DNA of 64,000 bases. Origin: CAZUAQ01 sp964618455 (lineage in GTDB: Bacteria; Planctomycetota; Phycisphaerae; UBA1845; PWPN01). The position numbers and the translations under genes were made by a program. Shown here piece by piece: positions 1 through 8,167 of this stretch. Numbering within the stretch: position 1 is the stretch's first letter; every line of letters starts with the position of its first letter. The DNA lies in the NCBI GenBank assembly GCA_964618455.1, contig CAZUAQ010000017.1:1-64000 (forward strand), read 5' to 3'. Below the pieces are notes generated by a model, which was given only the letters and a program-made list of their open reading frames with translations, was not told where the DNA came from and searched no databases.

Positions 1-2
1 AG

Positions 3-419
3 TGTGTATTAGGCGCGTCGCCTGACTCTCCAATTCAGGCTGAACCATTACACTTTTACCTGCCCCGCCACTTCCAGAACGAGAAGCTCTGGGTCTTTAC
101 CGAGAAGGCGGGGTATGACCTGGTGCGCGGCACGAAGTTCACCGTGGACAGTGAAGCCGCTCCGGGCACGCGCAAACAAATCGCGATCGACAGCGGTGAC
201 GACTGGAACCTCGGCACGGGTGAGGAACTCGCCGACTTCTTCGACAATGTCCGTTCCGGGGGCCGGCGACTCCCCGCTGCCTACGTCGAAACCGGGCGGG
301 TCTCCACGCTGACCGGCATCATGGCCCGCATGTCCATGATCGATACCGCGAAGAATGCGTACGAGCCCCGCGTGATTCAATGGAGGGACTTGCAGAGCAC
401 GACAGACCCACAGGCGTAG
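3..419 (+). CDS. Gfo/Idh/MocA family oxidoreductase, C-terminal part (5' end outside window)
   Basis: The reading frame is already open at base 3 and stops at 419, so only the last 138 residues of the protein are here. Residues such as SPDSPIQAEPLHFYLPR and the closing RVSTLTGIMARMSMIDTAKN resemble the end of planctomycete Gfo/Idh/MocA proteins, which are NAD(P)-dependent sugar or inositol oxidoreductases. The nucleotide-binding Rossmann half lies upstream and cannot be checked. Substrate is unknown. The family call rests on recognising the C-terminal sequence style and is moderately sure. Confidence 0.6.
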   Translation, partial: CVLGASPDSPIQAEPLHFYLPRHFQNEKLWVFTEKAGYDLVRGTKFTVDSEAAPGTRKQIAIDSGDDWNLGTGEELADFFDNVRSGGRRLPAAYVETGRVSTLTGIMARMSMIDTAKNAYEPRVIQWRDLQSTTDPQA

Positions 420-769
420 AAATACGGCTCCGGGTTTACCGTATTCTCCGCCACCGCTGGGAAGATTTCCCATTTCCTCAATCCGCGAAAACGGCGTGGC
501 AATCTGGGAAAAGTTCAGGCGAGGCGTGGTGAACTCTTTTTTCTTGCGTCCTCGACACGATTTACGGATAATACGTAGTCGGTTGGTATGTCATTTGAGG
601 GGCGTACGCGACACCTCACCGGCGTCTTCGATCGGTTCAGCGTCCCGCGCGTTCAAGCTCGTTTGTCATTCCACCTCCTTGATTGACGAGGGCCGACTGT
701 CAGGCCCCTTTCGACGGCCCGGAAAGTAGAGTGGCGGGTCAAGACGCCCATTTGCAAAGGAGACCGAGA
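420..769. other. Intergenic region, no gene seen
   Basis: Separates the oxidoreductase end from the RNA-binding protein gene. Short open frames here lack ribosome sites and coding character. It should contain the promoter of the downstream gene, but no convincing -35/-10 pair was found; the best candidate, TTGCGT and TAATAC near 544-574, has a 19-base spacer. A ribosome site (GGAGA) lies at the right edge. Confidence 0.5.
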
Positions 770-1063
770 ATGGGCATGCGTTTGTATGTGGGGAATTTGC
801 CATTCGGTGTGAGCAGTGAGGAGCTTCAGGAACTCTTCTCGGCTCATGGAACTGTCCGAAGCGCGGATGTCATCAGCGACCGCGCGACCGGACGCAGCAA
901 GGGTTTCGGGTTCGTCGAAATGGATGACGAGAATGAGGCACAGGCGGCCATCACGGCGCTGAACGGTCAGGATCACGGCGGTCGCACCTTGACGGTGAAC
1001 GAAGCGCGTCCGCGTGAGAACAATCGAGGCGGTGGTGGCGGAGGGTTCCGTTCACGACACTGA
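770..1063 (+). CDS. RNA-binding protein, single RRM with glycine-rich tail
   Basis: Encodes 97 residues. It begins with RLYVGNLPFG (RNP2, residues 3-12) and contains KGFGFVEM (RNP1, about residues 44-51), the two hallmark strands of an RRM domain. The tail is glycine-rich (NRGGGGGGFRSRH). This is the architecture of the small bacterial Rbp proteins of cyanobacteria and planctomycetes, which bind single-stranded RNA in the cytoplasm and are often cold-responsive. The ATG at 770 is chosen because an AGGAGA ribosome site lies about 8 bases upstream and the RRM begins right after it. The gene stands alone. RNA targets are unknown. Confidence 0.93.
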   Translation: MGMRLYVGNLPFGVSSEELQELFSAHGTVRSADVISDRATGRSKGFGFVEMDDENEAQAAITALNGQDHGGRTLTVNEARPRENNRGGGGGGFRSRH

Positions 1064-1253
1064 CTTGAAGAGGTTCTGCGTCGAAGAGGGTCAGGGTCGA
1101 AGAAGTTCAGGGTCGGAAAGGTTCAGGCGAGACGCGCCGCGCACGTGGCATCACCCGGAGCGCGTCCTGATCGGTCGAACCGGATACCGGCTTTCCTGAC
1201 AGAGGCGATCGTCACCTGCCGTCGCGTTGTAGAATGCTTCACCAAAAACGGAG

Positions 1254-1276
1254 GGCCGCCGCTGGGCGGCCTTTCT
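1254..1276 (+). terminator. Candidate terminator after the RRM gene
   Basis: GGCCGCC and GGCGGCC form a seven-pair GC-rich stem around a four-base loop, followed by TTTCT. It sits between the end of the RRM gene (1063) and the convergent Clp-domain gene. The T tract is short, so strength is uncertain. Confidence 0.5.
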
Positions 1277-1319
1277 CATATCAACAACGGGCGGTCGTTG
1301 CCGCTACCCCCTCGAATAT

Positions 1320-1775
1320 TCAGATCCGTTTCGCCAACTCCGCTTTAATGCTTTCCTTGGTCAATCCCATCTTCGCGAGGGCGCGAAAGCCGATCGACTC
1401 CGTTTCCTGGAGCAGGCCCATCAGCAGATGAACGGAACAGACCTGCCAGTTTCCCGTTCCCTTGGCGAAGCTCTCCGCCTTGGAGAGCACGTCGCGATAA
1501 TGCGGCGTTCCCGGTAGTCGCCCGACCACCCAGGTCTCCTCCAAGCGATCCTGAACGAGTTGATCCACAACGACGCGCGTACGCTTCTCATCGGCGCCGA
1601 GGGCATTCAATGCCGCGGCGGCGATACTCGTCCCTTCTCGCAGAATACCCAGCAGCAGATGCTCCGTGCCGAAGTAGCCCAGCCCATGCTCCCCGGCAAT
1701 CTGCTTGGCCAGCTCCATGACGCGCTGGGCCCGTTGAGTCAGGTTCACTTTCGTCTGGAAAGACGCAGGTAACAT
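1320..1775 (-). CDS. Stand-alone Clp N-domain (Clp R-repeat) protein
   Basis: Encodes 151 residues made almost entirely of two Clp repeats: LTQRAQRVMELAKQIA...GTEHLLLGILREGTS and a second unit around YRDVLSKAESFAKGTG..SVHLLMGLLQETES. These match the N-terminal adaptor- and substrate-binding domain of ClpC/ClpB, but there is no AAA+ ATPase module here or next door. Such lone N-domains may act as adaptors or decoys for a Clp chaperone; that role is inferred. Start taken at the internal ATG (1775), where the family similarity begins; an in-frame start 33 bases upstream would add 11 unlikely residues. AGGGG lies about 11 bases upstream. Confidence 0.85.
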   Translation of the reverse strand: MLPASFQTKVNLTQRAQRVMELAKQIAGEHGLGYFGTEHLLLGILREGTSIAAAALNALGADEKRTRVVVDQLVQDRLEETWVVGRLPGTPHYRDVLSKAESFAKGTGNWQVCSVHLLMGLLQETESIGFRALAKMGLTKESIKAELAKRI

Positions 1776-2054
1776 GGCGCAATCAACCCCTGTTCGGCAC
1801 GGCCACACTGATCGAACAATCCCGATTAGGGAATCCTTCTGAAACTCAACCTTTCCCTATTCGGCGAATGGCGGTTGCGGCGAGAGTTTCGGCTGTGGCA
1901 AGCTTACGATCTATTGCTGGGAAAAAGCAAAAAAGTGCATCCCGGAATGGCGACCCACTGGTACACGTCGACGGTTATCGGGAGCGAGGGTTCCCCAGGG
2001 ACAGTGGCGTGCTCAGGAAAGTCCGAAAGTGTTGCTGGAGTGCCCGGATCGAAG

Positions 2055-2990
2055 TCACGATCCCGGCCCCGTCCCGAAGTTGCCTTCCGGCGTCCCCACG
2101 GAAGGCGGACCGGAAAGCCGCGGAAAACGGATGATGACCGGAGGAATGACGCCCGCACCGCGCTGGCGGTAGACGGTATCTTCGTAGATCCGGCTGTTCC
2201 GAAGGCCGACCAGCCCGCGTGTATCCCAGCCGCCGGAGGGCTCGATATACCCGACCCCCCCAGCATGGAATGCGCCGAACTTTGCGTCCCCCTCGGTCAT
2301 GCCGAAGGTCCCCGTGTACGAAATGTAGTCGTCGAAGATGGCGGTCTCCAGCCATCGCTTCATCGCTTCGGTCACATACTCGCCGGGACGGATTTTGAGA
2401 AACTCCTCGGTGAGCTTGTTCAACGCCTCGACCAGTCCTTCCGTTTCGAGGGAAATCCGGAAATGCCCGGTGATCGGCTCGTACTCGATGCGATAGCCGA
2501 CGGTACCGCGCTTGCTCAAGACGGCCGTGGGGCTTTCGATGGTCAGGTCGCTGCGAAGCGTCGTCTCCGCCGAGGCTCCGCGAATGGCCCCGTGCGCGAT
2601 GCCCAGCTTCACCGTCTTCGTATCGGACGTGGTGCGGAAATCGTCGATACTGGCCATCGTACCGCTTTCAATCTGGATCACCGTATCGTCGGTGAACTTG
2701 ATCGTCAGGCTGCTGTTGAACAGCGTGCGGATCCGCGTCCCCGCCGACAGACGATCGCCCTCTTTCGGCGTCCGCCACTCACCGACTGAGCCGTCCGCCT
2801 TCGTCGGCGCCACCTGAACCATGCCCTGGACGGTCCCCACGACCGCTTCGGCCGGTGACGGCTGCCCTGCCCCATCAGGCTGACCTGAAGCCGCCGGTTG
2901 AGTCGCAGGCGCGCCGGCAGGTTGCACCGCCTGCCCCAGAGCTAAGCTGCTCAACAATCCGACGATGCCGATCGATAGCCATGTCCGCAT
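2055..2990 (-). CDS. Secreted FecR-domain protein
   Basis: Encodes 311 residues with an N-terminal signal peptide (MRTWLSIGIVGLLSSLALGQ), an Ala/Pro/Gln-rich linker (about residues 20-50) and a FecR domain. The domain shows VGTVQGMVQV, then GDRLSAGTRIRT, then SSLTIKFTDDTVIQIESGT. The remaining half has no recognised domain and ends in a Pro/Gly-rich tail. In planctomycetes such FecR proteins are usually not siderophore sensors but secreted or envelope proteins of unknown role. Start set at 2990 because GGAAGGA lies seven bases upstream of that ATG. No sigma-factor gene is adjacent. Confidence 0.82.
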   Translation of the reverse strand: MRTWLSIGIVGLLSSLALGQAVQPAGAPATQPAASGQPDGAGQPSPAEAVVGTVQGMVQVAPTKADGSVGEWRTPKEGDRLSAGTRIRTLFNSSLTIKFTDDTVIQIESGTMASIDDFRTTSDTKTVKLGIAHGAIRGASAETTLRSDLTIESPTAVLSKRGTVGYRIEYEPITGHFRISLETEGLVEALNKLTEEFLKIRPGEYVTEAMKRWLETAIFDDYISYTGTFGMTEGDAKFGAFHAGGVGYIEPSGGWDTRGLVGLRNSRIYEDTVYRQRGAGVIPPVIIRFPRLSGPPSVGTPEGNFGTGPGS

Positions 2991-3026
2991 GATTCTGTCC
3001 TTCCGCTTGATCGTCTCCCGGGACAC

Positions 3027-3372
3027 ACGTTCCCGGTAAAACCTTGCATGCGATATGCCAAAGCTTGCCGCCAGAGGTTATCGGCCGTCGCCAATCGATC
3101 ACGATCGATGACGATGGTCTTTAGCTGCCCGCTAACCCACATGATTATACCGAAACCACTTCCGATGCCCACCCCTGGCACCTCGAGCTGCGCAATATTC
3201 CCCAGCTCACGTGGGGAATGCTCCCACGTTCCTTCCCACATTTCGGGTGCGTGACGAGAGAATTCCACGCTCCCCGCAAGGACTCGACACCATAGTCGAC
3301 TCACTGAATAGACCGAGGGCCGTCAATCTCACGATGCATGTGTCCATCGCAAGACATGAAGAGGAGGAATCC
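3027..3372. other. Divergent intergenic region with overlapping inverted repeats
   Basis: Lies between the divergent FecR and DM13 genes and must carry both promoters. Visible structure: ATCGATC/GATCGAT near 3094-3109, and two mutually exclusive hairpins at 3197-3229 (ATTCCCC with GGGGAAT, or ACGTGGG with CCCACGT). No clear sigma70 promoter was found. Confidence 0.45.
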
Positions 3373-4326
3373 ATGTCACGTCATTTCTCGATCGCCTGGA
3401 TCAGCCTTACTGTCGCGGCGCTTTGTGCTCAATCGCACGGTCAGGAGGCTTACAATCGCGCCTGTTACCGCGCGGAGATCCCGCCGGGTGATCACGACGC
3501 CGAAGCGTCCGTCACGATTCTGGACGAGCGCACGCTGCGGATCGACCACTTCACGTACGATGGTACCGCCCCGCTGGTCTACTTCTATCTCGGCGCGGAC
3601 GACACCTACGGCAGTTTCGTCAACGGTACGCCCATCGGTCCCCTGCTGAATCGGGCTTATCTCGACGAAAGCCTGACCGTTCAACTTCCGGAAGGTCAAT
3701 CCCTCGATGGTTACGGTGCCATCTCGGTGTGGTGTGAGCAATTCAACGTCAACTTCACATCCGCGGCTTTCGCCCCGCCGACCTACATGCGCGCCTGCCT
3801 TCAAGCGGAGATCACGCCGATTTTCCACGACGCGGAAGGCACCGCCACCCTCCTGGATGAACGCCGGATCCTCGTCGAAAACTTCACCTATGACGGCACC
3901 GCCCCCCTTGTCTTTTTCAAGCTGGGCAAGACTGATGCCTACGTGGATTTCGTCATCGGAACCACCATCGGTCCGCAACTGACGCGAGCCTATGCCAGCG
4001 AAAGTGTCACCCTCGAATTACCGCCCGGGCAGGACCTCGACGGCTACGGGGCGATCTCGGTCTGGTGCGAGCAGTTCAGCGTCGACTTCGGATCGGGCGT
4101 CTTTCCCGGCGTCCGAGCCGATCTCGACGTCGACGGGGACGTGGATCAGGACGATGTCGCCTTCTTCGAAAGTTGCCTTTCCGGCCCGATGATTCCGGTG
4201 ACGGACCTGAACTGCTTCGGTGCCGACCTGGATGGCGACATGGACGTGGATCTCACCGACTTCGCCTTTGTACAGCGATGCCTGAGCGGCCCGGACGTGT
4301 TCGCGGATCCGGCATGTGATCCGTGA
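3373..4326 (+). CDS. Secreted protein with two DM13 domains and a dockerin-like C-terminus
   Basis: Encodes 317 residues. A signal peptide (about residues 1-22, ending SHGQ) precedes two copies of a roughly 105-residue DM13 unit, residues 25-130 and 135-240. Each copy shows DAEAxxTxLDER, a FTYDGTAPLV[YF]F core and ISVWCEQFxVxFxS with the conserved cysteine. DM13 domains are proposed redox or electron-transfer modules. The last 70 residues hold two DLDxDGDVD loops with CLSG helices, a dockerin-like pair common in planctomycete secreted proteins. The ATG at 3373 follows GAGGAGG by six bases. Stand-alone gene, presumably extracytoplasmic; substrate unknown. Confidence 0.85.
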   Translation: MSRHFSIAWISLTVAALCAQSHGQEAYNRACYRAEIPPGDHDAEASVTILDERTLRIDHFTYDGTAPLVYFYLGADDTYGSFVNGTPIGPLLNRAYLDESLTVQLPEGQSLDGYGAISVWCEQFNVNFTSAAFAPPTYMRACLQAEITPIFHDAEGTATLLDERRILVENFTYDGTAPLVFFKLGKTDAYVDFVIGTTIGPQLTRAYASESVTLELPPGQDLDGYGAISVWCEQFSVDFGSGVFPGVRADLDVDGDVDQDDVAFFESCLSGPMIPVTDLNCFGADLDGDMDVDLTDFAFVQRCLSGPDVFADPACDP

Positions 4327-4390
4327 ACCGGTATCAACCGGGGGACGTGCCGCTTTCCCGACCCGACACGCGCTCGTCGGAGACACGCCT

Positions 4391-4894
4391 TCAGGCGGAA
4401 GTGTACTTCTGCAGCAGTCGGCGAGCCACCGACCCGGGGACCAGCCGTTCAATCCGGGACAGGTCGTGGCACCCCATCTCGACGATCTGCTTGATGTACG
4501 TGCTGGAGATCAGGGCGAACTGGTCGCGGGTCATGAGAAAGATCGTCTCGACGTTGCCCACCAACAGGTTCACGTTCGCCTGCTGGAGCTCGTAGTGCAG
4601 GTCGACGTTGTCTCGAATGCCGCGAATGATCAGGCTGGCATGGACCGACTCGACAAAATCGGCGGTCAGCCCCTCATAAGGCTCGACCCGCACGTCCCCC
4701 ATGTCCGCCACCAGTTCCCGGATCATGTCGACCCGCTCCTCCGGCGTGAACAGCGGGTGCTTCTCCGGATTGTGTCCGACGGCCACGATGAGCTCGTCCA
4801 CGATCTCCCGGCCGCGCTGAATCAGATCCACGTGGCCCTTGGTGATCGGGTCGAAGGCTCCGGGAAAGACGGCAACGATCTTTTGATTCGGCAT
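4391..4894 (-). CDS. coaD: Phosphopantetheine adenylyltransferase
   Basis: Encodes 167 residues matching CoaD, which transfers AMP from ATP to 4'-phosphopantetheine in the penultimate step of coenzyme A synthesis. The nucleotidyltransferase signature PGAFDPITKGHVDLI (residues 11-25, with the T/HxGH-type KGH) and the second motif ISSTYIKQI near residue 130 are intact. Length matches the usual 160-170. Start at 4894 fits family length; an ATG 15 bases upstream is also possible, and neither has a strong ribosome site. Divergent from the cimA leader region. Confidence 0.95.
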   Translation of the reverse strand: MPNQKIVAVFPGAFDPITKGHVDLIQRGREIVDELIVAVGHNPEKHPLFTPEERVDMIRELVADMGDVRVEPYEGLTADFVESVHASLIIRGIRDNVDLHYELQQANVNLLVGNVETIFLMTRDQFALISSTYIKQIVEMGCHDLSRIERLVPGSVARRLLQKYTSA

Positions 4895-4970
4895 TGACGA
4901 GATCCACATGCTGGGGACGGGTTTCGAAGATAAGTGCTCGATTCTAGCCGCCCTGACCGGGCCACTCAAC

Positions 4971-4999
4971 TTGGCGCATCCGCTCGAAGGTTCTATGAT
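4971..4999 (+). promoter_or_regulatory. Sigma70-type promoter of the cimA leader
   Basis: TTGGCG (4971-4976) and TATGAT (4994-4999) are separated by exactly 17 bases. The predicted start of transcription (about 5005-5009) falls at or just before the ATG of the leader peptide, so that peptide would be leaderless or nearly so. Confidence 0.65.
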
Positions 5000-5008
5000 A
5001 CCGACGAT

Positions 5009-5107
5009 ATGTGTACGATCGTGTCCAACCCCGTTCTGCCCGCCCCGCCTCGAATCCCTCCGACTTCGATGATTGGACGGATTATCGGCGGCGATGCCCC
5101 CGGGTAG
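5009..5107 (+). CDS. Putative cimA leader peptide
   Basis: A 32-codon frame running from ATG 5009 to TAG 5107, directly after the promoter at 4971-4999. It encodes five isoleucines, two valines and one leucine, including the stretch SMIGRIIGGDAPG with three Ile codons in six just before the stop. No ribosome site is visible, which fits a transcript starting at the ATG. Its stop codon overlaps the first half of an antiterminator (5106-5111). Branched-chain-rich leader peptides control isoleucine and leucine genes by attenuation in other bacteria; the role here is inferred from arrangement. Confidence 0.5.
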   Translation: MCTIVSNPVLPAPPRIPPTSMIGRIIGGDAPG

Positions 5108-5187
5108 GCTTGGCGGATCAAACGGACGGATTGGATGAACGTCCTGCAGACGATAAGCCTTGCCTGACACCGGCAAGGCTTTTTTTG
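5106..5187 (+). promoter_or_regulatory. Candidate attenuator (antiterminator plus terminator) before cimA
   Basis: The terminator is AAGCCTTGCC (5155-5164) paired perfectly with GGCAAGGCTT (5172-5181), followed by a seven-T run. AGGCTT at 5106-5111 can instead pair with AAGCCT at 5155-5160 and break that hairpin. A ribosome finishing the leader peptide at 5107 would cover 5106-5111 and favour termination; a ribosome stalled at the Ile codons (5081-5086) would leave it free. A second short frame, ATG 5135 to TGA 5167 (MNVLQTISLA), overlaps the terminator stem. Confidence 0.6.
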
Positions 5188-5297
5188 TGAGTATGTCTGA
5201 GTGTATCCGCGACGGCGGCACCGCGCGTCGGTCGACATGAACACGCAGATGGATACGCCCCGACCGGCAAATCCGACTGAGAGGAAGACCGAAGACC

Positions 5298-6941
5298 ATG
5301 GCCAGGAAACAGGACCACATCGAGCTTTATGATACGACGCTTCGCGACGGCACACAGGGCCAGTCGGTGAGTCTCAGCCTCCAGGACAAGATTCTCATCG
5401 CGATCCGTCTGGATGAACTTGGTGTCGACTATATCGAGGGCGGTTACCCGCTCAGCAACGCCAAGGACCAGGCCTTCTTCAAGGAGGTCCGCGACCTGAA
5501 GCTCAAGCGCAGCAAGGTGGCGTCCTTCGGTATGACGCGACGGCGGGGACTCAAGGCCTCCAGCGATGAGGGGATGAATGCCCTCCTCGGCAGCAAGACC
5601 GAGGTGATCACCATCGTCGGCAAGACGTGGGATCTCCACGTCAACGAGGTGCTCGGGGTCAGCGAGGAGGAAAACCTTGCCATGATCGCCGACTCGGTCA
5701 AGTATTGCGTGAAGAACGGCCGGGAGGTGATCTATGACGCCGAGCACTTCTTCGACGGGTATGAGGCCAATCCCGAGTTCGCGCTGAAGACGATTCTGGC
5801 TGCCCAGGACGCGGGAGCGTCGTGCCTGGTACTCTGCGATACGAACGGAGGTTCATTGCCGGAGCGCGTCGCGGAGGCCATCGAGGCGATCAAGCCGCAC
5901 GTGTCCGTACGGATCGGCATCCACACACACAACGATAGCGGGCTGGCCGTGGCCAACACCCTGGCGGCCATCCAGCACGGCGCCTCGCATGCCCAGGGCA
6001 CCATCAACGGCATCGGGGAGCGCTGCGGGAATGTGGACCTCACGACCGTGGCGGCCAACTTGTCACTGAAGATGGGCAAGCACGTTCTGGACGGAAAAGG
6101 GCTCCACAAGCTGACTGAGATCAGCCGGTACGTCTACGAGATCGCCAACCTGGTGCCCGTGGACGGTCAGCCTTACGTGGGCCAGTCCGCTTTCGCGCAT
6201 AAGGGCGGAATGCATGTGCATGCGATCCGCCGTGTCACGCGAAGCTATGAGCATGTCGACCCGGAGAAGATCGGAAACTCGCGCAAGGTGCTGATCAGTG
6301 AACTGAGCGGGGCCAGCGGCGTGGCGGAAAAAATCGGCAAGAAGCTCGATATCGCCCACGACAAGAAGCTGCAGCGCAAATTGCTCAAGCGACTCCAGGA
6401 CCTCGAAGATGAGGGGTACGTGTTCGAGTCGGCAGAAGCGAGTTTTGAACTGCTGTGCCGGCGCGAGCTGGGACTCTATAAGCCCTTCTGGCAACTCGAC
6501 CACTGGCGGGCCGTGGCGCTTCGGTCCCATCAGAACGAGAATCCCGATACGGAAGTTATCCTCAAGATGACCGTTGAAGGTACGTCCGAGCATCACGTCT
6601 CAGGAGGCCACGGACCGGTGGACGCCATGGCCAACGCGATGATTCGCGCACTCAAGCCGCACTATCCCCACGTCGAGCACGTGAAGCTGATCGACTACAA
6701 GGTGCGCGTGATCAACCCCCGCGCCGCCACTGCTGCAAGGGTTCGGGTCACCATCGAATTCCGGGACGCTGAGACACACGAGATCTACAGTACCGTCGGC
6801 GTGAGTGAGAACGTGATCGAGGCGTCGTGGATTGCCCTGGTGGACGGGCTCGAATACAAGCTGATCCAGGGCGCGAACTCGGCCAGAAAGACGAAACGCA
6901 AGGCCGCTTCCTCGGGCAAGACACGTCGGAAGAAATCGTAA
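5298..6941 (+). CDS. cimA: (R)-citramalate synthase
   Basis: Encodes 547 residues of the CimA/2-isopropylmalate synthase family, condensing pyruvate and acetyl-CoA to citramalate, the first step of the threonine-independent isoleucine route. The HMGL-like TIM barrel opens with LYDTTLRDGTQGQSV (residues 9-23) and keeps GIHTHNDSGLAVAN (metal-binding HxH) and GTINGIGERCGNVDL. The C-terminal LeuA dimerisation/allosteric domain occupies about residues 400-525; the tail is lysine/arginine-rich. The GIGERCGN variant and 547-residue length fit the GSU1798-type citramalate synthases better than LeuA. A GAGAGGAAG site lies upstream of the ATG. Likely controlled by the attenuator at 4971-5187. Confidence 0.92.
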   Translation: MARKQDHIELYDTTLRDGTQGQSVSLSLQDKILIAIRLDELGVDYIEGGYPLSNAKDQAFFKEVRDLKLKRSKVASFGMTRRRGLKASSDEGMNALLGSKTEVITIVGKTWDLHVNEVLGVSEEENLAMIADSVKYCVKNGREVIYDAEHFFDGYEANPEFALKTILAAQDAGASCLVLCDTNGGSLPERVAEAIEAIKPHVSVRIGIHTHNDSGLAVANTLAAIQHGASHAQGTINGIGERCGNVDLTTVAANLSLKMGKHVLDGKGLHKLTEISRYVYEIANLVPVDGQPYVGQSAFAHKGGMHVHAIRRVTRSYEHVDPEKIGNSRKVLISELSGASGVAEKIGKKLDIAHDKKLQRKLLKRLQDLEDEGYVFESAEASFELLCRRELGLYKPFWQLDHWRAVALRSHQNENPDTEVILKMTVEGTSEHHVSGGHGPVDAMANAMIRALKPHYPHVEHVKLIDYKVRVINPRAATAARVRVTIEFRDAETHEIYSTVGVSENVIEASWIALVDGLEYKLIQGANSARKTKRKAASSGKTRRKKS

Positions 6942-6983
6942 TCTGGGGCGATTCCTTCGGGATTTGAATCACAGTCAGCGCCT

Positions 6984-7020
6984 AAAAAAAAGCCACGCCC
7001 TTCAGGAAGGGCGTGGCTTT
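6984..7020 (-). terminator. Strong intrinsic terminator between convergent genes
   Basis: AGCCACGCCCTTC (6991-7003) pairs perfectly with GAAGGGCGTGGCT (7006-7018). On the minus strand it is followed by eight T, so it best ends the PEP-CTERM gene; with only a few T on the plus side it may also end cimA. Confidence 0.85.
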
Positions 7021-7078
7021 GAACGGTCATAAAGCAGGTCAGCAGTATCGGCCGGGCAGCGCCCAGCAGCTCACGAAC

Positions 7079-7792
7079 TCAGCAGCTCACGAAACGCCGA
7101 CGCATGAAGCCGACCAGACCGAGGCCCGCGGAGCAGAGAAGCACGGCCCCCGGAGCAGGGATCGTCGCGATTTGCGGATCCTGACTCGGGATATAGACCA
7201 ATTGATCCTGCTTGAAGTATTGCTTGTTCGGATCGGCGTACATGTTCAGAACGCGAACTCCACCGATGTCTGATCCGGCATTGGCCAGGGCATCCTGATA
7301 GAATGTCTCTTCCAGCGAGTTGGCCGCCCAAGTCTTGCTCTGCTCATCTTCGAGATACCAGATCACGCGCTGAAGCGCATTGGCCGAAGCGATACGCGAA
7401 CTGCCCGGGGTGTAGTCATAACCGCTGAGGTTACCGCTGATGAACTCTTTGTAGAGATAAGCCGTCTTGGAATCGAGAGCATCGAATCCGTTGACCGCTC
7501 CACCTGCACCCCCGGCCATCGTGCCCGTGTTGATCTCCGCATAATATGTCGTCTTGAAGGAGATGTGCTCGTTCTTCTCGAGGCAGAACGACTCGAACAT
7601 GAACGGCTGAGGATACTCGCCGAGGCTTCCAGGCTGCTCGCTCCACCCGGACAGGGTCTCGATGCGGAACTCACCACCACCCGTGCTGCCGTAACTGTTG
7701 TACACCTTGACGGTCATCAACGCACTGACCGGCGATGCCATCAGAGCAACGCCAAACAATGCAACGACCATACCCCATCGATTCATTTTCAT
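7079..7792 (-). CDS. PEP-CTERM-type secreted protein (PAPGA variant)
   Basis: Encodes 237 residues with a signal peptide (about residues 1-25), a 185-residue exported region of no recognised fold, and a C-terminal sorting signal: IPAPGAVLL, hydrophobic helix CSAGLGLVGF, and RRR. In this family PEP is often replaced by PAP. Such proteins are handled by an exosortase and usually belong to extracellular matrix or surface layers; no exosortase gene is in the window. Start at 7792 is supported by AAGGCGG eight bases upstream. The strong terminator at 6984-7020 follows. Confidence 0.82.
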   Translation of the reverse strand: MKMNRWGMVVALFGVALMASPVSALMTVKVYNSYGSTGGGEFRIETLSGWSEQPGSLGEYPQPFMFESFCLEKNEHISFKTTYYAEINTGTMAGGAGGAVNGFDALDSKTAYLYKEFISGNLSGYDYTPGSSRIASANALQRVIWYLEDEQSKTWAANSLEETFYQDALANAGSDIGGVRVLNMYADPNKQYFKQDQLVYIPSQDPQIATIPAPGAVLLCSAGLGLVGFMRRRFVSC

Positions 7793-8167
7793 ATTCCGCC
7801 TTCTTGCCTTCTGAGAGGTGCAATCATGCACCATCCAAGTGACTACCCTTCCCGCTGCCAGCTACTGCCCTGTATGGCATTTGGGTATTCCAACACAGCC
7901 ACGAACTTCCTGTTCGCGTCAAAGCCCCCCCGGGCGTCTATTGGGGTAGGTGCTCGATCGGCCCGATCAGCTTTAAACACCCAATAGTAGGGGTGTCCAT
8001 ACATCAAATAGTAATGGAGCGTATACCGAATAGCTAGTCCCTCCCGAAAAAAATGTGACAAATAGACCACTTTTTTTCAAGAAAATGGGGCACACCCTGT
8101 CAAAATAGCCCAATTGCGGATGATCGGGAAACTGATATGTCCCGATAAAATCATCTTCCTGCGTCGT
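7793..8167. other. Intergenic region, AT-richer than its surroundings
   Basis: No convincing gene. Contains the palindrome GATCGG-C-CCGATC around 7953-7972 that could be an operator for the PEP-CTERM gene. An open frame of 75 codons on the minus strand (7843-8070) lacks a ribosome site and was not accepted. Confidence 0.4.

Noticed and set aside
1..60. Hairpin-like sequence at the window start resembling part of a tRNA
   Set aside because: No T-arm or acceptor can be formed and the frame of the Gfo/Idh/MocA protein runs through it.
7843..8070. 75-codon minus-strand frame
   Set aside because: No start signals and no protein-like conservation visible; more likely the 5' region of the PEP-CTERM gene.
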